Of a DNA stretch of 64,000 nucleotides, positions 8,429 to 17,749 are shown piece after piece; the first letter of the stretch is position 1, and each line of letters begins with the position of its first letter. Under the pieces are notes generated by a model that ran no database searches, had not been told where the DNA came from, and saw only the letters and a list, made by a program, of their open reading frames with translations. Location of the stretch: contig JAOFSE010000004.1 of the NCBI GenBank assembly GCA_028044295.1, forward strand, positions 62,001 to 126,000, in the 5' to 3' direction. This DNA comes from Sulfurimonas sp. (GTDB lineage Bacteria; Campylobacterota; Campylobacteria; Campylobacterales; Sulfurimonadaceae). Made by a program: the position numbers and the translations under genes.

Positions 8429-9076
8429 TTACTCTTCTTCGTTATCTTCTGCTTTGTCGGCTTTTCTTGACTTTCTATTACGGTGACGGTTTTTCTTCTT
8501 TTTTTCTTTTGTTTTGTGAGTTGCATCTTTCTCATCAGATGGTGTAAAACCTTCTAAAAATTCTTGCTTTATTTCATTTTTTAGTCTCATTTCTATTACA
8601 CTAAGGTATCCCTCTTCCTCAGTTGACACAAAAGAGATCGACTCACCTACTTCATCAACTAAAATAAGACGACTAAAATAATCTTCATGTTCAGATGGAA
8701 GGTCATAGTTTATTATTGTTTCTATACCCTTAAGTTCTATAGATTGTAAGATTTTGTCCGTAGTTATAATTATGTTTATCTCGCCCTTGTTAAACTCATC
8801 TGCTGCTTTGTCTATCTGCTCTTTTCTATGGTTACCGTGAATGGCTGTAGCTAGTATCTCTTTTGAGTTTAGATATGTGCAAAGTTCATCGGCTCTTTTT
8901 TTACTTTTAGCCACAACTATACTTTGCTTCTTTTCATTACATGTAAGATACATCTCAAACATGGAAGGCTTGTCTTTTTGTTCAGCAAAATATACTACTT
9001 GCTTTGTACGTTTTCCAACATTGACATTATCATAATACTTTTTTTTACTATATTTTTTAGTCGTTTCTTCGGACAT
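8429..9076 (-). CDS. Stand-alone helicase C-terminal (RecA2-like) domain protein with basic tail
   Basis: IVVAKSKKRADELCTYLNSKEILATAIHGNHRKEQIDKAADEFNKGEINIIITTD...INYDLPSEHEDYFSR; KEKKKKNRHRNRKSRKADK tail. Confidence 0.75.
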   Translation of the reverse strand: MSEETTKKYSKKKYYDNVNVGKRTKQVVYFAEQKDKPSMFEMYLTCNEKKQSIVVAKSKKRADELCTYLNSKEILATAIHGNHRKEQIDKAADEFNKGEINIIITTDKILQSIELKGIETIINYDLPSEHEDYFSRLILVDEVGESISFVSTEEEGYLSVIEMRLKNEIKQEFLEGFTPSDEKDATHKTKEKKKKNRHRNRKSRKADKAEDNEEE

Positions 9077-9257
9077 TTTCTTTTTTCCTTATTGTATCTA
9101 CGAGTAGTTTGAAAACTTTAGCCTCTGACATATTCATATCTAAGCTACTCTTTGGCTTTTGGGTTTTTATTTCTTTGATTGGTTCTATAGGTATCCAGTT
9201 TTTATCAGCATAAATATTTGTTGTTAAAAATAATAAAGTAAGTAAGATAGTTTTCAT
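9057..9257 (-). CDS. Small exported hypothetical protein
   Basis: Signal-peptide-like MKTILLTLLFLTTNIYA. Confidence 0.5.
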   Translation of the reverse strand: MKTILLTLLFLTTNIYADKNWIPIEPIKEIKTQKPKSSLDMNMSEAKVFKLLVDTIRKKENVRRND

Positions 9258-9310
9258 AATGACATCATATCTATATTGTACTTAACCTCTATTTTTTTAT
9301 ACTCTTTATG

Positions 9311-9316
9311 TATAAT
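9311..9316 (+). promoter_or_regulatory. Putative -10 box TATAAT upstream of 9354 CDS
   Basis: atgTATAATgcg about 38 nt before the start. Confidence 0.4.
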
Positions 9317-9353
9317 GCGTTAAATAATTAACCAGTATAAAAAGGAACAACAA

Positions 9354-9677
9354 ATGGCAATAGATAATTCACTATATGATTCACTAGAAAATGCGTATGT
9401 AAAGATACAAAGTTATTTAAACAACCGTCAACTTGGACGCGAGCATTCAGAAATGATAGTTAAGAATGAAGAACTAGGGGAGTTACTAGAAAGACTAGAT
9501 ATCGAAGCGATTGAAGAGCAACATAAAGATATAGATGCACTACATGCAATCTTAAATGACATCAAAGATGATTCTAAAAAAGTCATTGAAGACCTTAATG
9601 GCTCAGATACTACAGTGACTAATGTTGTAGCTGGACTCAATACAATATTTTCAAAAATAAATGAAGTAATTGTATAA
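9354..9677 (+). CDS. Hypothetical protein (107 aa)
   Basis: ORF with RBS aaaggaac and a terminator downstream. Confidence 0.65.
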   Translation: MAIDNSLYDSLENAYVKIQSYLNNRQLGREHSEMIVKNEELGELLERLDIEAIEEQHKDIDALHAILNDIKDDSKKVIEDLNGSDTTVTNVVAGLNTIFSKINEVIV

Positions 9678-9688
9678 GTATACTTTTT

Positions 9689-9724
9689 AAAATTGTTGAG
9701 TAATAAAAATGCTCAACAATTTTT
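9689..9724. terminator. Bidirectional intrinsic terminator between convergent genes
   Basis: aaaattgttgag / ctcaacaatttt, 12-bp perfect stem. Confidence 0.75.
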
Positions 9725-9728
9725 ACTG

Positions 9729-11153
9729 TTAGTTTGAGTACTTAGCTTTTTTCATAATATTTTTTATCATACTTCTAAAAACAAAATAATGTGCAGGAAC
9801 TAAACAATACCAATACAGTCTTCCTAATACGCCTTTTGGATAAAAATATGCAGATTGAATAAATTTGTCACCTTCTATTTTAAATTCAAGCCATGCAGTC
9901 CCTGGAAGTTTCATTTGGGCTAAAAGTAATAATCTCTCATTCTCTTTTATATCAACAACTTGCCAAAAATCTAAACTATCGCCAATTCGCAGTTCCTTTT
10001 CCATCCTTCTACCACGATGCAAACCAACTCCTCCTATCATTTTATCTATCATTCCTCTTAATTTCCATAAAAAGCTATATGCGAACCATCCGTTCTCTCC
10101 ACCTATACTCATAAAGGTTTTAAATACTTTTTTAGAGGTAATTTCATTCAAGTTCTCTAGCTTCCTATCTACAAAGATAGCATCAGATATTTCATGTTGA
10201 TGATCTTTGTCCCATGTAACTCCCCAGCTATCACTCCACCTACTTACTACTTGGTTACTTTTAATTTCTGAGATTGCTTTCTTAACAGAATCTTCATAAG
10301 ATAAAGGATTGATATGTGGATAATATTTTTTAGCATTATCATTTTGAATTGTTACTTCAGACTTTAATCCTTCTATCAAGGCTTTAGCAACTATAAAAGG
10401 AACTGGAGTAAATATATTAAGCCAATAAGATGATAAACCTATCGATAAAAAAGGAACAGGTATTATAAATCTCTTTAAGCCTAAAACATTTGCTGTTTTA
10501 ATCATCATCTCTTTATAGCTCAATTCTTCACTGCCAATATCAACTGTAATATTTTCTTTAATAGCTATTGATAAAGACTCATATAGATAAGACAATACAT
10601 CATCTACGGAAATTGGCTGTGCTTTTGTATCAACCCATTTTGGAGTTGTCATAATTGGAAGTTTTTCTGTTAGGTTTCTAATAATTTCAAAGCTTGTACT
10701 TCCAGAGCCTATTATAACCCCAGCTCTAATCCAAATAGTTTGAACTTCATTACATGAACTTAACACTTCACCAGTTTCAATTCTACTCAGAAGATGTTCA
10801 CTAGTGTTTTCATTTTTTACACCAAGACCACCCAAATAAATAACTCTTTTAACTCCACACTCTTTGGCAATATCTATAAAGTTTTGTGCTGATGTTTTGT
10901 CTAAATCTTTATAATTTTTTTTATTTAGTGAATGAATTAAGTAATAAGCTACATCTATATCTTTAAGAGCTAATTTTAGTTTTTCTCTATCAAAGGTATC
11001 ACCTTCAAATACATCTATGTCTTTTGATATATTTGAGGAAAGAGCCTTTTTATTTCTTACAAAAAGTCTCAATTCAATACTTTTATCTTGCAAAATCATA
11101 TATTTTAATCGTCTACCAATATAGCCAGTAGAACCAGTTAAAAGCACTTTCAT
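9729..11153 (-). CDS. SDR-family NAD(P)-binding protein with DUF2867-like C-terminus
   Basis: MKVLLTGSTGYIGRRLK; C-terminal LRIGDSLDFWQVVDI...MKLPGTAWLEFKI. Confidence 0.85.
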   Translation of the reverse strand: MKVLLTGSTGYIGRRLKYMILQDKSIELRLFVRNKKALSSNISKDIDVFEGDTFDREKLKLALKDIDVAYYLIHSLNKKNYKDLDKTSAQNFIDIAKECGVKRVIYLGGLGVKNENTSEHLLSRIETGEVLSSCNEVQTIWIRAGVIIGSGSTSFEIIRNLTEKLPIMTTPKWVDTKAQPISVDDVLSYLYESLSIAIKENITVDIGSEELSYKEMMIKTANVLGLKRFIIPVPFLSIGLSSYWLNIFTPVPFIVAKALIEGLKSEVTIQNDNAKKYYPHINPLSYEDSVKKAISEIKSNQVVSRWSDSWGVTWDKDHQHEISDAIFVDRKLENLNEITSKKVFKTFMSIGGENGWFAYSFLWKLRGMIDKMIGGVGLHRGRRMEKELRIGDSLDFWQVVDIKENERLLLLAQMKLPGTAWLEFKIEGDKFIQSAYFYPKGVLGRLYWYCLVPAHYFVFRSMIKNIMKKAKYSN

Positions 11154-11280
11154 ATATTAGCCTTGTATATAGAATATAATAAATTCTAATACAATAATCG
11201 TTAATTATTTATTTCATAAGTAAAGTATCTCTTCATCTTAATAAAAACAATGGTTTCATATAAAATCAATTATAAAGTCT

Positions 11281-11754
11281 TTACTTGTGGGAAATACTTT
11301 TATTGAGTAGTTCTCCATCAACACCCATCTTATAAGCTGCACCAAACCCAAGTACCAGACTTCTTTCTTGTGGGGAAATTTTTATTATTTTAAAATCTTT
11401 CATTGATCGTAAAAAGCTAAGCTTGTCGCCGTATCTTTCATCAAAAAGTTTAAAAATCTTCTCTTCATTCTCTTCAACTTCGCAAACAGCACTAAAGTAA
11501 AGTCTTTTCCTTGCATATATATGTTCTGCTGTTGCCTCATCTTCTATGATTAGTATATGTGCTTTTTTAGTCTCTTGCATATTTGTAAAATGAGGAAGAT
11601 TAGAACTTACACTAACATAATAATCCTCTTCTATCTTAACAAATGGAGCATAATTTGTGAGTGGCTCGTTGTGTGTACTAGTTGATGAAATAATTAAACT
11701 AAATTTATCTTTATCAAAATTTTTAAACTCTTCTACAATCTGTTCATTTTCCAT
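11281..11754 (-). CDS. HugZ-like pyridoxamine 5'-phosphate oxidase-fold protein
   Basis: SLIISSTSTHNEPLTNYAPFV, LVLGFGAAYKM. Confidence 0.75.
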   Translation of the reverse strand: MENEQIVEEFKNFDKDKFSLIISSTSTHNEPLTNYAPFVKIEEDYYVSVSSNLPHFTNMQETKKAHILIIEDEATAEHIYARKRLYFSAVCEVEENEEKIFKLFDERYGDKLSFLRSMKDFKIIKISPQERSLVLGFGAAYKMGVDGELLNKSISHK

Positions 11755-11859
11755 AATAATCCTTATTTTAATTTTGATATTATATATAAATTAAGCAATT
11801 TATTTGTTATAAAGTTAGTTGAGATATAAGTTATTATATTTCTAAAATAAGGAAGATAT

Positions 11860-13569
11860 ATGCAAGAGCTTAAACAAACTTCTCAGACTATAAATAGACT
11901 CGAAGATTTAGCAAAGTTAGCGAACTACTCACTGATAGATACGTTAAGTCCTGACCCTAGTTCTAAAGAAAATGGTATAGACCACTCACCTCGAGAAGTG
12001 TTTAGTGGACACTATGTTCCAGTAAACCCTACCCCCATCGATGCTCCAGTTTATATTGCACATAGTAAAACCTTTTTTAAAGAACTTGGCTTCTCTGATA
12101 GTTTAGCAACATCTCAAGATTTTATGAGAATGTTCTCAGGTGATACATCCCAGCTGCCAGAACCATTACGTCGTACTGGTTGGGCAACAGGATATGCACT
12201 CTCTATCTACGGTACAGAGTACTATGACCAGTGTCCTTTCAAAACAGGAAATGGATATGGTGATGGTCGAGCTGTATCTATACTTGAGGCTGTCCTAAAT
12301 GGTAAGCGTTGGGAAATGCAGCTTAAAGGTGGTGGTAGAACACCTTATTGTCGTGGAGCAGATGGCCGCGCAGTACTTCGTTCAAGTATTAGGGAGTTTT
12401 TAGCACAAGAGCACATGCATGCTCTTGGAATTCCTTCATCACGTTCTTTGAGTTTGTATGTGTCACAAACAGAAACAGTTAGACGACCATGGTTTAGAAA
12501 TGGGTCATATTCTAGAGATCCAGAAGTCATGATAGAAGAAGCTGCTGCCATTACAACTCGTGTTGCTCCCTCTTTTCTTCGTGTAGGTCAGCTTGAACTT
12601 TTTGCTCGTCGTGCACGTAAAAATGAACACCCCAAAGCTCTCCAAGAACTTGAAATGATTGTTTTACACTTAATTGAACGTGAATACAGTGATGTAATTG
12701 ACAGCACTTTAACTACCCAAGAAAAAGTGCTGTTACTAGCTCGTGAGTTTCGCTCTCGTCTAACTTCACTTATAGCTAACTGGATTCGTGTTGGCTACTG
12801 TCAAGGAAACTTTAATGGTGATAACTGTGCAGCAGGAGGTTTTACACTTGATTATGGCCCATTTGGTTTTATGGATATGTTCGACCCTAAGTATCAGCCA
12901 TGGACGGGTGGTGGAGTTCACTTCTCATTTTTAAACCAGCCTCAAGCAGCCGAGCGTAACTTTCTTATGTTTTGTAAAGCATTACAGCCCTTACTTCAGT
13001 CACATGAGGACGAGCTTCTAGAACTTGAAAAGATACTGCGTAACTTCGCTAATGTCATGCAAGAAAAAATGATAAAGATGTGGACTTCGAAATTAGGTCT
13101 GCAAACTTTTAATCCAGCTCTATTTAATGAACTAATAACGTTAATGATGGAAACTTCTGTAGATTACACCATCTTTTTTCGTGAGCTCTCTAGTCTACCA
13201 GAAGATATCTCTGCTCTTGCAGAAAGTTTTTATGGTGATTCTGTTTATGATGAAAAGCTAATGAAAAGATGGACTAAATGGCTACACATGTGGATGTCAT
13301 TTGTGGACCTAAGTACACAAGAATCTCGCGCAGATCTCTCTCAAAAGATGAAACAAGTCAATCCAAAATATACTCTACGAGAGTGGTTTTTAGTTCCTGC
13401 TTATAAAGAAGCTCAAAAAGGGGATTATACACTTATCAGAGAGTTACAAGAAGTTATGACAGACCCATATGCTGAGCAATCTTCTGAAGTGGAGAAAAAA
13501 TACTATAGAGAAAAACCTTCTGAATTTTTTGAAATTGCTGGGATATCTCACATTACCTGCTCTTCATAA
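11860..13569 (+). CDS. selO: Protein adenylyltransferase SelO (YdiU/UPF0061)
   Basis: [68 protein letters not shown]. Confidence 0.93.
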   Translation: MQELKQTSQTINRLEDLAKLANYSLIDTLSPDPSSKENGIDHSPREVFSGHYVPVNPTPIDAPVYIAHSKTFFKELGFSDSLATSQDFMRMFSGDTSQLPEPLRRTGWATGYALSIYGTEYYDQCPFKTGNGYGDGRAVSILEAVLNGKRWEMQLKGGGRTPYCRGADGRAVLRSSIREFLAQEHMHALGIPSSRSLSLYVSQTETVRRPWFRNGSYSRDPEVMIEEAAAITTRVAPSFLRVGQLELFARRARKNEHPKALQELEMIVLHLIEREYSDVIDSTLTTQEKVLLLAREFRSRLTSLIANWIRVGYCQGNFNGDNCAAGGFTLDYGPFGFMDMFDPKYQPWTGGGVHFSFLNQPQAAERNFLMFCKALQPLLQSHEDELLELEKILRNFANVMQEKMIKMWTSKLGLQTFNPALFNELITLMMETSVDYTIFFRELSSLPEDISALAESFYGDSVYDEKLMKRWTKWLHMWMSFVDLSTQESRADLSQKMKQVNPKYTLREWFLVPAYKEAQKGDYTLIRELQEVMTDPYAEQSSEVEKKYYREKPSEFFEIAGISHITCSS

Positions 13570-13601
13570 GAAATATGAAAAGCAATGTTCTTGCTTGTAG
13601 T

Positions 13602-14012
13602 CTATTTACTATAGTACTCAATATTAGTTTTTAGTCTATAAGCATCTTTGTGATTTAAGTTTAAAGTCACATCTTCATTATGATTGTTACAGAAAAAGTT
13701 TACTGTTTTTTGAGTAGAGTCTAGATTACTTATTGTACTATACTCATATGTCTTATTGTTATAAACAAGCTTGTCAGAAGATATAATTAATTCTTTCCCA
13801 AAAAACTGGTTACTAAAGAGTTTGACTAACTCCCACATAGGAATAAGAGCAAATAAAACCACCGAAGTTAAACCGATAGCAATTGCTATATTTGAAATTT
13901 CTACAGTTATTAAATATCCTAGTAAAAGAAGAACTAAAAAAACAACACAGTTGGCTGTTTTTCCGGACCTATCACATATTATTGATGTGTAAAAATCATT
14001 CCCATTATTCAT
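13602..14012 (-). CDS. Hypothetical membrane protein
   Basis: Two hydrophobic segments, PH-like C-terminal half. Confidence 0.5.
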   Translation of the reverse strand: MNNGNDFYTSIICDRSGKTANCVVFLVLLLLGYLITVEISNIAIAIGLTSVVLFALIPMWELVKLFSNQFFGKELIISSDKLVYNNKTYEYSTISNLDSTQKTVNFFCNNHNEDVTLNLNHKDAYRLKTNIEYYSK

Positions 14013-14251
14013 ATTATATTAGCCTTATAATTTATTTATTTTATTATAGTCAAAATATTTCAAATAAAAAAAAATTATAGTTAAAAATATAAATATATAA
14101 AAATATATTATACTAATAGTGTAAAAATGATACAAAGCATATTCAAAGTTAATTTCACCTACTAATATTTCATTATCACAAGAAGGTTACCTTAATAGAT
14201 AACACATTTTAAACTGATACAATACGTACAAAAAAACTTGGAGCTAGAATT

Positions 14252-14539
14252 ATGAGTATATCTTTAACGCAGGCATTTCATTTTGTTACAAAACCATTAG
14301 TTATATTTTTAAGTATCATACTTATAGGTTTTATCTATTTTGTTATCGATATTTCTAATAACCTTGATAGAACTAAACTATATATCCAATCCCTAAAAGA
14401 TAGTGGTATAGAGTGTAATAAATATCAAACAAGAAGCTTACATAGACAAGTGATTTATTATCAGTGTGACAATGGCGAAACAATTGAGCCTTGGTCATTA
14501 ACAGATGCACAACATCTAAAGATGGAACAATTTAAATAA
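14252..14539 (+). CDS. Small single-TM hypothetical protein
   Basis: Hydrophobic FLSIILIGFIYFVI. Confidence 0.5.
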   Translation: MSISLTQAFHFVTKPLVIFLSIILIGFIYFVIDISNNLDRTKLYIQSLKDSGIECNKYQTRSLHRQVIYYQCDNGETIEPWSLTDAQHLKMEQFK

Positions 14540-14564
14540 ATCTAGCAGTTACAAAAGGTTATAT

Positions 14565-15599
14565 ATGAGAATTCCAGCACAATCACATCAAGCTCAAGAA
14601 GCACTGACTTTAGTTGAAGAACTACAGTCTTACTTTGCAGAGAAACTTAACCAAGTGTCGATGACATTAGGTTCAAACTTTCCTTTTGAAGAAGTGGAGT
14701 GGATGCGTGATTCGGGAAAACATGGAGGTGGAACGCGTTACGAGGCTAGAGACAATACTTTATTTAATTGTGGTTCCATAAATGTATCACAAGTGCACTA
14801 TGATGATAATCCCGAGAAAAAGCTAGGGTCTGCTACTGCAATATCAACTATTATCCATCCTTTAAATCCAAATGTTCCTTCAATGCATATGCATATATCA
14901 TGGACCCAGATGCGAGATTCTTCAGGATACTGGCGTATTATGGCTGATTTAAATCCATCTATTAAAAATGAAGATGATAAAAAAACATTTGATACAATGC
15001 TAAAAAACTCATCTTATTCTTACTACGAAGAAGCTTCTGCACAAGGAGATAAATACTTTACTATCCCTGTTTTAAATCGTACACGGGGAGTCAGTCACTT
15101 TTACCTTGAAAATTTTTCAACAGGAGACTTTCAAGCTGATTATACTTTTGCTAAAGATATAGGTAAGAATATAATTGAAACATATACTCAAATCATTACA
15201 CATGCAATAACTCAAAATTCAGACAGTACTCAACAACAAAAAGATGAGCAACTAGCTTACCATACACTCTACCTTTTTCAAGTACTAACACTTGACCGTG
15301 GTACAACATCAGGTTTACTTGTTCATGACCAAAATGATGTTGGGATTATGGGTTCAATTCCATCTTTTGTAAATAGAGAGCTATTAAAGTCATGGACAAC
15401 TAAGATGACTCAGCCTCAAGATAAGTTAGTAGAAGACTTACTTCAAGCTTTACCTGAACAAAATCCAACTCCTGTCTCTGCTGATACAAAGAAGAAACTA
15501 GCAAGTGCAGTTCGTAAACACTACAAAAAATATCCTGAAGCTCTAAGTATGCAAGCAAGTGGAGAGATAATTCCTCCAACTGTAGATAACCATAGTTAA
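14565..15599 (+). CDS. hemF: Coproporphyrinogen III oxidase, oxygen-dependent type
   Basis: GGGTRYEARDNTLFNCGSINVSQVHYDD, SMHMHISWTQMRDSSGYWRIMADLNPS, FEF-type C-terminal DRGTTSGL. Confidence 0.8.
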   Translation: MRIPAQSHQAQEALTLVEELQSYFAEKLNQVSMTLGSNFPFEEVEWMRDSGKHGGGTRYEARDNTLFNCGSINVSQVHYDDNPEKKLGSATAISTIIHPLNPNVPSMHMHISWTQMRDSSGYWRIMADLNPSIKNEDDKKTFDTMLKNSSYSYYEEASAQGDKYFTIPVLNRTRGVSHFYLENFSTGDFQADYTFAKDIGKNIIETYTQIITHAITQNSDSTQQQKDEQLAYHTLYLFQVLTLDRGTTSGLLVHDQNDVGIMGSIPSFVNRELLKSWTTKMTQPQDKLVEDLLQALPEQNPTPVSADTKKKLASAVRKHYKKYPEALSMQASGEIIPPTVDNHS

Positions 15600-15679
15600 A
15601 AAGACTAGATTCTGAGCGATTCTTACACCCAGTCACTTCGTTAATCATAAAAATGGAATGCCCAATCGTAATTTATTTT

Positions 15680-15901
15680 CTAAAGCTTGCTGTCAAACCA
15701 TTTTTGTAAGTCTTTTCCATACTTATACTCTGACAATTCAAAGGTTTCTATACCCGTACTAAGATACTCATCATAAAGTATATCTACAGATATAGTTAAT
15801 GTTTTTTTCTCATGCTTAAGCCAGTTTTGTAAGAGTATAACAAAGTCACTTTTTCTATCTTGCCAATACTTTCTTCTCAATTCAATTTTTGATTTTTCCA
15901 T
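15680..15901 (-). CDS. Small hypothetical protein
   Basis: ORF track, close to upstream rhodanese gene. Confidence 0.45.
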   Translation of the reverse strand: MEKSKIELRRKYWQDRKSDFVILLQNWLKHEKKTLTISVDILYDEYLSTGIETFELSEYKYGKDLQKWFDSKL

Positions 15902-15917
15902 AGTCTCTTTCCGATAA

Positions 15918-16286
15918 TCATATAGTTTTAAAACCTTTATCTAACCAGCCCCAATTAATGCCGCCATCTAATTCATAAACATTTGTATACTTAAGCTGTA
16001 AAGCAAGTAACCTAGCAACTGCTTTTGTTTTTCTTGCATGAGCACAGACTAAGATAAAAGGTTGTTCTTTATCTATAATAATTTGAGTAAATGCTTCTAA
16101 GAAAGCATCAGCGTCATACCCACCTTCTTCATCAAAAAATGTGATCTTATGACTTCCTTCAATAACTCCATAGTATTCCCACTCATCAGCTCTTCTGATG
16201 TCAATTATTTTATATCCTTGCTCCACTTTCTCATTAAATTCATCTGCGGAGAGAGAGATAAAAGGCCCATCATCTAACATTAACAT
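15918..16286 (-). CDS. Rhodanese-like domain protein
   Basis: KIIDIRRADEWEYYGVIEGSHKI, ILVCAHARKTKAVARLLALQ, VYELDGGINWGW. Confidence 0.8.
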   Translation of the reverse strand: MLMLDDGPFISLSADEFNEKVEQGYKIIDIRRADEWEYYGVIEGSHKITFFDEEGGYDADAFLEAFTQIIIDKEQPFILVCAHARKTKAVARLLALQLKYTNVYELDGGINWGWLDKGFKTI

Positions 16287-16536
16287 CCTTATTTCAATAG
16301 TTTAATTAGTAAACGAATTTTAGGTAACTAATACAAAATATTTCTGTTCTTTGTTAATATAATATATAAACTAAAGAGTATCATAAGAGTAAGATATTTA
16401 AATAAAAAAATTAATTTTAAAATTATTTGACAGTTTGGTAAATTGGAAGTGAATCAGTGTATTCTCAGATACTAAGAAAATTTTATTTATTATTACAAAT
16501 GTTTTTTTAGTTTATAGAAATTTTAATTTTTAGTTG

Positions 16537-16542
16537 TATAAT
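16537..16542 (+). promoter_or_regulatory. Putative -10 box TATAAT for the lysine-rich ORF
   Basis: tagttgTATAATgattt, 31 nt upstream of ATG 16573, with aaaggact RBS. Confidence 0.4.
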
Positions 16543-16572
16543 GATTTATAGTTATAAATAAAAGGACTCAAC

Positions 16573-16788
16573 ATGGCGAAAAAAGAAGAAGAAAAGAAAG
16601 CTAAGAAGCTTGCTAAAAAATTAGCAAAAAAAGCTGAGAAGAAGCAAGAGAAAAAGAAAAAGACTAAGAAGAAAAAAGCTAAAAAAGAGGCTCAAAAAAA
16701 GCTCAAAGCAAAACTAAATAAGAAGAAAAAAGAGAAGAAAAAAGCTAAAGCTAAAAAGAAGCAAAAGGCTGAGAAAAAAAATAAATAA
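16573..16788 (+). CDS. Extremely lysine-rich small protein (histone H1-like composition)
   Basis: 71 aa, 41 Lys counted by hand; ATG, RBS and -10 present. Confidence 0.65.
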   Translation: MAKKEEEKKAKKLAKKLAKKAEKKQEKKKKTKKKKAKKEAQKKLKAKLNKKKKEKKKAKAKKKQKAEKKNK

Positions 16789-16963
16789 TATTTTACAAAT
16801 CATTGGTTTTGAAATTTTTTTATAATGAAAGTTCAAAACCACACTATTTAATATATCAGAGGTTGAGACATAATAGTCTCACTAAGTAAAAGTATAAGTC
16901 TTAAATCTCTACATTAACTGTAATATTAATGTATCATTTGATGCAAAATGGTGACAGTAGTTT

Positions 16964-17058
16964 TTATACAATCACATTACTAATTTTTGAGAATATTTCA
17001 TCCAGTATACTAACTGCAGTAGAAAAAGAGTAAACAGTATCATTAAGGTATTCAACAA
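16964..17058 (-). pseudogene. C-terminal remnant paralogous to the 9354..9677 protein
   Basis: Minus strand LNDTVYSFSTAVSILDEIFSKISNVIV* aligns without gaps to LNGSDTTVTNVVAGLNTIFSKINEVIV* and ends at the same stop position; stop codons upstream in frame. Confidence 0.4.
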
Positions 17059-17260
17059 TTTAGTTTGAAACTTATAAAATTCCAAAAACTACAGATTGTT
17101 GAACTTTTGTACAGCCATTCCTAAATAAACCTTTGCTTACTCCTGATATACCATAGTTTAGAAGGTGTTTTATGCACCCATTTTTGCAATTCAATAAATA
17201 ATATTTGTACTGTAAAATATATTGACATACACAACAATTAGTTGTATATCCTTGCTTCAT

Positions 17261-17749
17261 TTAATTGTTCTGTATCAACTTGAATGGTGGTGTATTTCTT
17301 ATACTACATTTAGGATGGTAAGGAATAAAAGTAAAGTATTGATTATGTACAGCTATTGGTTGTTTTGCAATAGTGTTGCCATCAGGGAAAATCAATATAT
17401 ACCATGGTGTGCCAAGTTTTTCAAATATTTTAAAACCAATAGTTCCCTTTGGTAAATTAGAGACAGAAGTCTTTTGTCCACCAAGTTCTACGGGTAAAAA
17501 TATACTACCTTTTTTAAATGTCATTGATTCATATGACCCTACTCCACAATCAAAGTCATAATTAACTTCATATAGGGTTGAATACTTTTTATCCTTATTG
17601 AGGTCTAATGATTTAGCCACAGGGTGACAAGCAGTGAGCAGTACACTAGAACATAAAATTAGTATATTTCTTATTATTTTCAATATAGATTCCTTAGTAT
17701 AGATTCTTAGAAGAATCTCCATATATTTGAGGTACTTGCATATATCCAT
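17261..17749 (-). CDS. Putative lipoprotein downstream of caspase-like gene
   Basis: ILILCSSVLLTACHP lipobox; start overlaps end of 17694..18713. Confidence 0.55.
   Translation of the reverse strand: MDICKYLKYMEILLRIYTKESILKIIRNILILCSSVLLTACHPVAKSLDLNKDKKYSTLYEVNYDFDCGVGSYESMTFKKGSIFLPVELGGQKTSVSNLPKGTIGFKIFEKLGTPWYILIFPDGNTIAKQPIAVHNQYFTFIPYHPKCSIRNTPPFKLIQNN

Noticed and set aside
17072-17260. 62-aa Cys-rich minus-strand ORF as a zinc-finger or IS1-like InsA protein
   Set aside because: Cys spacing does not form a clear zinc-binding pattern and in-frame stops follow; treated as part of a decayed region.
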